Shown here in pieces: positions 56,812 through 64,000 of a stretch of 64,000 nt of DNA. The position numbers and the translations under genes are program-made. The notes under the pieces are model-generated. The model had not been told where the DNA came from. It saw nothing but the letters and a program-made list of their open reading frames with translations, and did no database searches. Numbering within the stretch: the first letter of the stretch is position 1; each line of letters starts with the position of its first letter. Origin of the DNA: Elephas maximus indicus (lineage: Eukaryota; Chordata; Mammalia; Proboscidea; Elephantidae); NCBI RefSeq assembly GCF_024166365.1, contig NC_064820.1, positions 58,629,501 to 58,693,500 of the forward strand. Direction: 5' to 3'.

Positions 56812-57000
56812 TAAAAACCAGTTGCCATCAAGTTGATTCTAATTCATGGTGGCCCTACGTGTTGCAAAGTGGAACTGCACTCCATGGGGTTTTGGAAGCA
56901 GATTGCCAGGTTTTACTTCTGACGCACCTCTGAGTGGGCTCAATATGCCAACATTCTAGTTAGCAGCCAAGTACTTAACCACTTGCACCTCCCATGGACT
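56812..57000 (-). repeat. AfroSINE
   Basis: AACCAGTTGCCATCAAGTTG ... TAACCACTTGCACCTCCCAT in reverse orientation. Confidence 0.8.
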
Positions 57001-57504
57001 CCACTGACATAATGAATGAGTTGTATTTTCCCTGTATCGAGTTTGAGCTAAAAATGAGAATGGTTTCATAAGGGAAATATTCAGAAGCAAATCAGAAATG
57101 TGAGTTTGGAGCTTTGGAGAAAAGTCACGGTGGGAAAGAAGTATGTAAGAATCTTTGCTATAAATATTCTGGCTAAAGCAATGAAATGGGTCTCTAAAAA
57201 AATAAGATAGAGAGTGAGAAGGAAGAAGAAGTGGAGGAGGAGGAGAAAGAAGAGGAGAAAGAGGAAGGAGAAGAGCTAAGTAGAGCAAAAAGAAAAGAGG
57301 GTGAGAGACAAAATCTCTGAAAAAATGCAATGAATGGAAGAGAAGCAAACTAATCTGAGAAAAAAGGTCAGGAAAACAGGCATTCACATCAAGAAAGGTT
57401 CTTCATCTTGTTTGATACTCATAACAAGCCCATGGAGAAGACAAGTCTAATACAATTGTTCTCACTTAGAAAGGAGGAAACTGAAGCATAGAGGGTCTGG
57501 GTGA
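57000..57504. other. CDC20B 3' flank with purine-rich tract and MIR
   Basis: 57205-57300 is a GA-only-like tract (GGAGGAGGAGGAGAAAGAAG). 57405-57500 looks like a - strand MIR (TAGAAAGGAGGAAACTGAAG). Transcribed from the - strand this would be CDC20B 3' UTR or downstream sequence. Confidence 0.5.
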
Positions 57505-57605
57505 CTAGCAGCATTTCCACACAGAGGCTGTCCCATCAGCTGCAGCTGAAAAAATTCGGGTGTGGTCTGGACTCAACGCCAGGTGCAGCACTCTGCCACT
57601 GTGGC
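57505..57605 (-). CDS. CDC20B: CDC20B terminal exon (WD40 repeat end)
   Basis: On the - strand, acceptor TTTCTTCCCACAG is followed by codons for [20 protein letters not shown] then [12 protein letters not shown] and TAG at 57507-57505. This is a CDC20-family WD40 blade; [12 protein letters not shown] and AADGTASVW fit CDC20B better than CDC20 (SPDGATVASAAADETLRLW). CDC20B is the known neighbour of GZMA, in the opposite direction, in human, which agrees with this placement. CDC20-family proteins recruit APC/C substrates; CDC20B is linked to multiciliated cells. Upstream exons would lie to the right; none was recognised within the window. Confidence 0.8.
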
Positions 57606-57827
57606 CTGTGGGAAGAAAGACACAGTTCATATTCATCATTACAGGGTTGCTGCTAAGGTCTGGGAAGCAACCTAAAGGGGGCCACAACCACATCCAGGAT
57701 AAAGGCCTTCTCGATGCCTGCCACAAAGAATGCTACTGTGCCTTTGTGGAGGTAAACACCATTCAGGGTTGACTCTGGGCAGCACTCTAAGGTGGCTGAG
57801 GTTTTGCTTCGATGTTTCCTCCTTCAG

Positions 57828-58245
57828 TATAAGTTTCCTGCGGCTGCCATAAAAAATTGCAACAACCAGGTGGCTTGAAACATCAGAAAATTATTCTCTC
57901 ACAGTTCTGGCACCCTGAAGTCCAAAATCAAAATGTCAGCTCTAGGGAAGAATCCATTCTCTGCCCCTTCTAGCTTCTGGCAGCTGTTAGCATTCTTTGA
58001 CTGATGAACTCACTCCAGTCTCTGTCTCTGTGGTCACATGGCTTCCTCCTCTGTGTGTCTCTTACAAGGACACTTCTCATTGGATCTAGGGCCAACCCAG
58101 GTAATCCAGGATGACTTCGTCTCAAGAATCTTATCTTAATGACATCTACAAAGGATCCTTTTTCCACATAAGGTCACATTCACAGGCTCCAGAGATTTGA
58201 GGTGAATAACTTCAGGGGGATGGGGTATTTCTGGCCTGTCATACC
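57828..58245 (+). mobile_element. MLT1-type (MaLR) LTR fragment
   Basis: TTTCCTGCGGCTGCCATAAA, AATTATTCTCTCACAGTTCT, ATAAGGTCACATTCACAGGC follow the MLT1 LTR pattern. Old, diverged, solo. Confidence 0.6.
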
Positions 58246-58433
58246 CTTTATGCCTCTTACCATTATTAGTTCTCTAATCCACCAACACCCAAGAATTGTC
58301 ATCACTGTGCTTCTGCCACTCACTTCACCCCTCCTCTTCCCCTCTTCCAAAAGTTAGCTAACCATTCTCATCCCCTAACGGACCCATGTTCCAAGAAATT
58401 AACCAAATTAACTATGTACGTATCTGTTGTATC

Positions 58434-58802
58434 TGTTATGGATTGAATTATGTCCCTGAAAAATGGGTATGAACTTGGCTAGGCCATGATTCCCACTATT
58501 GAGTGGTTTTCCACAATTTTATGATCTGATGTTATTATCCTTCAAACCCAAAACCAAACCCAGTGCCGTCAAGTTGATTCCAACTCATAGCAACCCTATA
58601 GGACAGAGCAGAACTGCCCCATGGAGTTTCCAAGGAGCACCTGGTGGATTTGAACTGCCGACCCTTTGGTTAGCAGCCGTAGCACTTAACCACTATGTCA
58701 CCAGGGTTTCCGTTATTATCCTATGTGTTGTAAATCCTAACCTCTATAATGTTAATGAAGCAGGATTAGAAGCAGTTATATTAATGAGGCAGGACATGAA
58801 GG
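58434..58802 (-). mobile_element. MaLR-type LTR fragment containing an AfroSINE
   Basis: Reverse complement of the family at 28812-29322 (TTATGGATTGAATTATGTCC, TTGGCTAGGCCATGATTCCC, TGTTGTAAATCCTAACCTC). A - strand AfroSINE at 58541-58711 interrupts it, flanked by the perfect 10-bp duplication GTTATTATCC (58531-58540, 58712-58721). Confidence 0.75.
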
Positions 58803-58833
58803 AGTTGGGGCCAAGATAGCAGAATAGTCAGAT

Positions 58834-58937
58834 GCTTCCTGTGGTCCCTCCTACAACAAAAACCCAAAAAACCAAACCTGTTGCTGTCAAGTCAATTCCA
58901 ACTCAGCTTCCTGTGGTCCCTCTTACAACAAAAACCC
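58834..58937 (-). repeat. AfroSINE tail fragment flanked by a 32-bp direct repeat
   Basis: A ~40-bp reversed AfroSINE tail (CTGTTGCTGTCAAGTCAATT, 58866-58905) lies between two 32-bp copies (58834-58865, 58906-58937, one mismatch) of L1 5' UTR sequence starting GCTTCCTGTGGTCCCTC. Confidence 0.75.
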
Positions 58938-60258
58938 GAAAAAAACAAGTGAATCGATTATATATGACAATCTAAGAACCCTGGTCATCAAAGACAAAGT
59001 TAAGGAGTCAGACTGAGAGGCAGGGGGAGGGAGAGACACCCTGCAGGCTGGACCAGCTGGCGCACAGGGGCTGAGGCAAGCAGTAGTGCTCGGTGCTCGG
59101 GGTGTGTTTCACTACGTCAGGAGAGGCCGGACAATGGAGAGTCTGCACAAACCTCTGAAGCCAGGGGAAAGTGGTGCTAGATCTACAAAAGTTAAGTGCA
59201 AATGTCTAACCTACTGCATGAGATCAAAAAAACCCCTCCCCCTCTAGGGCTTTCATAATGGAGAAGTGCCACTTTCCCCTCACCCATTCCGCTCCTCACT
59301 CTGTTCTGATACCACCAGTTTGGCAGTATTCAACAATTGCCACACCCTCTAAACCAGAAATAGGAGCTATCTGCCCAGACTAGCCTTGCAGCTTCAGGGG
59401 GGAAAAAAAAGAACAGCCAACTCCCCTAAGCCTGATACTCAGGACTAACTGTGCCCAAACCAGTCTCACAACCTTAAAAAGTCACCACACCCCCTAAGCC
59501 AGGAACTCAGGGCAGACCTTGCCCCTTTGCCTAGGCAAAGTCCGGGGGTCCATGGACTTTGAATGTCCTTCACTCCTGCCTAGACCTGTGTGGGCTGATT
59601 CAACAGCATAGGCCCTCATTAGCATAGAACAACAGGGTATATACCTGAAGCCTATTTTCAACTCCAGCAGCCAAGGGGGAGTTGCAGATTAGTGATATTT
59701 GACATCACCCTGCCCATTAAGCAGGGTCCTGTCCAGACACATCAGGGGCCTGAGAACTGGTGCTCTCACCCATTCCACCTAACTACCCACAACAGAAGTC
59801 TGAGAATAAGTGGTGCCTCCCAATCCTTACAGTCAACAGCATCGGGTACCCAAAGTCCGGCTGTAAAGCTCACCCACCTATGCGCTCTAGGGGACAGGGA
59901 CATGCCTTCCAGCTAGGCACTCAGGGGCTGCCATCAACCCCCTACCTTTCTCAGTAAATAGCCCCCTACTGCAGCCAGACACCTGTGCCTGTTCCAATCA
60001 CCCTTACATAGCCCTGTCCACCTAGGTGATAGTTTGCACCACACACTCAGTGACCAACAACCTGGACACCTGAGCTGAATCCACACAAGACAAGTAAATG
60101 GACTCCCGGGCTAACACACCTGGTAGTGGTGCTAACCACCTGGTGACAGAACATGAGAACTTCAAAGATGGCAACAACCAAAGTAGCTCACACGCACAGC
60201 CTATTTAGGCATATCAAAACAAAACAAAAAGCTAGGACACAGTAAGCAAACATACAAT

Positions 60259-61861
60259 GTTGTTGTTGTTGTTAGGTGTGATTTAGGAAATAATATTAGA
60301 GTCATTATTCCCTGTCCTTAAGCATAGAGAATGTGAACCAGCTGGAGCTGGGCTCACAAGGACTCAAAAGGACACATCAACTGGGCCCTGAAGTATAAAG
60401 ACAACAGATAGGATAACCTGGAAAATGTAGCGAAATTTTCACATAAGCCAGAACACAAAAGACTTTCCACTCTTATCTTTTTCTATTAACATTTAGTGAA
60501 TAGAAATTTGTTAGACCAATGAAGGCCCTCCTGACTGTCATTACTGAAACCTGTACCAATGATTGTTCAAAAAGACAATTCAAAATGTTTCTAGCCAATC
60601 TGTGAAAGGGTGAAGCTTTCAATGCTTTTGCCCTTTTGTAATGTTAATATATACTAACGACTCTGTAACCTTCCTTGGATTCGGGCAGACATGGCTGTGG
60701 CAGCATGCTTGTCCGTTTTTCCACTCCTGCCTATTCTGTAATATTCTCTGGACTTGGCAGACATGCCTGTGGTAGCATGCTTGTCCATTTTCCCATTCTT
60801 GCTTACTCTGTAATATTTCCTCAGACTCAGGCAGACATACCTCTGGCAACATGCTTTGTCTGCTTCTGAATTTTGTCCTTCTGAATATAGGCTGAAAAAA
60901 ACTGTCTTTTTGCCTTACTAAACTTGGAAATGTTTTTTCCCCTACAACAGGTGCCATCAAGTCGGTTCCGACTCATAGCAACCCTATGCGCAACAGAACA
61001 AAACACTGCCTGGTCCTGCACCATCCTTACAATCGTTGTTATGCTTGAGCTCATTGTTGCAGCCACTGTGTCAATCCACCTCATTGAGGGTCCTCCTCTT
61101 TTCCATTGACCCTGTACTTTGCCAAGCATGGTGTCCTTCTCCATGGACTGATCCCTCCTGACAACATGTCCAAAGTATGTAAGATGCAGTCTCACCATCC
61201 TTGCTGCTAAGGAGCATTCTGGTTGTACTTCTTCGAAGACAGGTTGGTTCGTTCTTTTGGCAGTCCATGGTATATTCCATATTCTACGTCAACACCACAA
61301 TTCAAAGGCATCGATTCTTCTTCAGTCTTCCTTATTCATTGTCCAGCTTTCACATGCATATGATGCGACTGAAAATACCATGGCTTGGGTCAAGCAAACC
61401 TTAGTCTTCAAGGTGACACCTTTGCTCTTCAACACTTTAAAGAGGTCCTTTGCAGCAGATTTACCCAATGCAACGCGTCTTTTGATTTCTTGACTGCTGC
61501 TTCCATGGCTGTTGATTGTGGATCCAAGTAAAATGAAATCCTTGACAACTTCAATCTTTTCCCCGTTTATCATGATGTTGCTTATTGGTCCAGTTGTGAA
61601 GATTTTTGTTTTCTTTATGTTGAGGTGCAATCCATACTGAAGGCTGTGGTCTTTGATCTATTCATAAGGTTTTCACTGGCTAATGCTTTTCAGAAGTAGA
61701 CTTTTGGGTCCTTCTTCCTAGTCTGTCTTAGTCTGGAATCTCAGCTGAAACCTGTCCTCCATGGGTGACCCTGCTGGTATCTGAATACCAGTGGTATAGC
61801 TTCCAGCATCACACCAACATGCAAGCCCCCACAGTACGACAAACTGACAGACACATGGGGG
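60259..61861 (-). mobile_element. RTE-type LINE inserted in the L1, internally deleted
   Basis: Its 3' end (TTG repeats, GTGCCATCAAGTCGGTTCCG) is on the left and its 5' end (AACTGACAGACACATGGGG side) on the right. Reverse transcriptase C-terminal sequence spans about 60950-61660, then it jumps to the 5' end near 61665, so most of the ORF is missing. The exact 11-bp duplication AAACATACAAT flanks it at 60248-60258 and 61862-61872. A solo LTR splits its tail. Confidence 0.88.
60279..60949. mobile_element. ERV solo LTR inserted in the RTE tail
   Basis: A 671-bp insertion bounded by TG...CA and flanked by the 4-bp duplication GGTG (60275-60278, 60950-60953), which fits a class I (gammaretrovirus-like) LTR. 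It contains a 72-74 bp tandem repeat starting at 60684, 60756 and 60830 (GGCAGACAT). No internal retroviral sequence. It is the youngest of three nested insertions here. Confidence 0.7.
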
Positions 61862-64000
61862 AAACATACAATAAATAAATGTAATAATTTATTGGTGGCT
61901 TGGAGACAACAGTCAATATCAAATCACATACAGAAGGAGATCAAAAGAGCTCCAGCATGTGACCAAAACAAAGAACCAGGAAACCTCCCACAGGAAGAAA
62001 AGGTTTTGGAATTACCAGAGGTAGAATTCAAAAGATTAATATACAGAGCTCTTCAAGAGTTCAGGAAGGAGATCAGACAAGGCCAAGGAACACACAGACA
62101 AAGCAATAGAGGAATTCAGGAAAGCAATACAAGATCAGAACAACAAATTTACAGGCTGCTAGAACCCATAGGGAGTGAGCAAATAGAAATCCAAGAGATT
62201 AGCAATAAAATTTCAGAATTAGACAGCTCAATAGAAGGTCATAGGAGCAGAATTTAGGCAATGGAAGTCAGAATTAGTGAGATTAAAGATAAAGCACTTG
62301 ACACGAATTTATTTGAGGAAACATCAGATAAAAGAATTTTTAAAAATGAAGAAACTCTAAGAATTATGTGGGATACTATCCAGAGGAACAATGTATGAGT
62401 GACAAGTACCAGAACAGGAGGGGATAACAGAAAATACAGAGAGACTTGTTGAAGATTTGCTGGCAGAAAACTTCCCTGATACCGTGAAAGACAAGAAGAT
62501 ATCTATCGAAGAAACTCATCAAACCCCACACAAGGTAGACCCTAAAAGAAAGTTACTAAGATATATTATAATCAAACTTGCCAAAACCAAAGATAAAGAG
62601 AATTTTAAGAGTGGCTAAGGATAAACAAAAGCTCACCTACAAAGGAGAATCAATAAGACTAAGGTCTGGCTGCTCAGCAGAAACCATGCAGGTAAGAAGG
62701 CAATGAAATGACATACATAAAGCCTTAAAGGAGAAAAATTGCCAGCCAAGAATTATATATCTAGGAAAACTGTCTCTCGAATATAAAGGAGGAATTAGGG
62801 CATTTTCAGATAAACACATATTATGGGAATTGTAAAAACCAAACCAAAATTACAAGAAATACTAAAGGGAGTCCTCTGGCTAGAAGACCAACAATATCAG
62901 ATAACAACCCAAGACTAGGACACAGGACAGAACAACCAGACATCAACCCAGATACGGAAGTCACAAGAATAAGTCAAAGCTAAAAGACTGAAAATAGGGA
63001 AACAGAGCCGTCAATACTAAACGAAGACAACATTAAAACAAAAAAAGAGGGACTAAATAGTGCAGTCATAGAACTTTCATATGGAGAGGTAGTTAAGGCA
63101 ATATCAAGAAATAAAGTCTTGGTTTAAGCTTAGAAAAATAGAAGCAAATTTTAAGGTAATGACAAATGAAATTAACAAATCTACCCATCAAAATAAAAAA
63201 GAAGAAAACCATAGACTCAGCAAATACAAAAATCAACAATAATGCAAAAAAATGAAAAGAAAATACACAAAGAAAAATGACTCAGCACAGAAAATTAAGT
63301 GGAACAAGGAAACTGTCAGCACCACAAAAAAAAATCAAAATGACAGCACTAAACTCATACCTATCGATAATCACACTGAGTGTAAATGGACTAAATATAC
63401 CAATAGAGAGACAGGGACTGGCAGAATGGATTAAAAAACAGAATCTGCCTGTATGGTGCCTACAAGAGACACACCTCAGACTCAAAGACACAAACTAAAG
63501 CTCAGAGAATGGAAGAAAAATATATCAAGCAAACAACAACCAAAGAAGAGCAGGAGTAGCAATATTAATCTCTGACAAAATAGACTTTAAAGTAAAATCC
63601 ACCACAAAGGATAAAGAAGGGCACTACATAATAATTAAAGGGTCAATGCACCAGGAAGACATAACAATAATAAATATTTACACACCCAGCGACAGGGCTC
63701 CAAAATACATAAAACAAACTCTAATGACATTGAAAAGAGAAATAGACAGCTCCACAATAATAGCAGAAGGCTTCAACTCACCACTTTCAGTGAAAGATAG
63801 AACATCTAGAAAGGAGCTCAATAAAGTCACCACAGATCTAAATGCCATGATCAGCCAACTTGGCTCACAGACATATACAGAACGCTCCACCCAACAGGAG
63901 CCAAGTATACTTTCTTTCCCAACATACATGGAAGATTCTCCGGAATAGACCATATACATATTAGGCTGCAAAGCAAGCCTTAACAGAATCCAAAACATCG

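Larger units (their letters stand above)
58805..64000 (+). mobile_element. L1, 5' end to endonuclease, interrupted by an RTE
   Basis: 5' UTR from GGGGCCAAGATAGCAGAATA (58805-60258), ORF1 from about 61895 (WRQQSISNHIQKEIKRAPAC), ORF2 start near 63343 with the endonuclease (LRLKDTN, GHYIIIKG, ITIINIYTPSDRAPKYIKQT) running off the window. ORF1 and ORF2 have stops and frameshifts. This is more diverged than the L1 at 17670-21186. Confidence 0.8.

Noticed and set aside
57560-57772. + strand frame opposite the CDC20B exon
   Set aside because: Antisense shadow of the CDC20B exon with no known domain.
1-64000. CRISPR arrays, tRNA, rRNA or microRNA genes
   Set aside because: The tRNA-like A and B boxes all belong to AfroSINE heads; the intron 2 hairpin loop is too short for a typical microRNA precursor; no other RNA gene pattern was seen.

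Overview
The window is mammalian nuclear DNA from an afrotherian, most likely an elephant or close relative. It is packed with tRNA-derived AfroSINEs (tRNA-like head, tail with GGTCGCTATGAGTCGGAATC), RTE/BovB-type LINEs with CAA-repeat tails, and a lineage-type L1. There are no bacterial features. It is the cytotoxic-lymphocyte granzyme A locus: three tandem granzyme A-type serine protease genes on the + strand, followed tail-to-tail by what reads as the last exon of CDC20B on the - strand. CDC20B is also the neighbour of GZMA in human.

Layout. (1) 0.3-15.5 kb: a five-exon granzyme A paralogue, open for 255 codons, with intact splice sites, a conserved proximal promoter block and all four core protease disulfides. 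Its catalytic His is Arg and its catalytic Ser is Ala, so it reads as a pseudoprotease and not as a decayed pseudogene. (2) 15.5-18.8 kb: old repeats and the left part of a 3'-truncated L1. (3) 18.82-36.08 kb and 37.96-54.87 kb: a direct tandem duplication of about 17 kb. Each unit holds L1 5' sequence, a complete catalytically competent GZMA gene, an RPS3A processed pseudogene in intron 1, a MaLR-type solo LTR in intron 4 and an RTE at the 3' end. (4) 36.08-37.96 kb: an L1 3' end at the duplication junction. (5) 54.9-57.0 kb: the rest of the RTE. (6) 57.5 kb: CDC20B terminal exon. (7) 57.8-64.0 kb: nested repeats (L1 containing an RTE containing a solo LTR).

The most striking signal is between the two competent GZMA copies. 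Aligning the five coding exons by eye gives 31 nucleotide differences in 780 nt. They fall in 25 codons, all amino-acid replacements, with no purely synonymous codon change. The intron between the two most divergent exons differs at 1 of 191 sites. Replacements cluster in loops around the active site (37-loop, 99-loop including Arg99 to Tyr, 170/186 region), and copy 2 gains two N-glycosylation sequons. Together with the dead third paralogue this suggests a locus diversifying protease specificity after duplication: one ancestral-like enzyme, one remodelled enzyme and one non-catalytic homologue.

All coordinates and counts were read by eye. Repeat family names come from pattern recognition, not from a library search.
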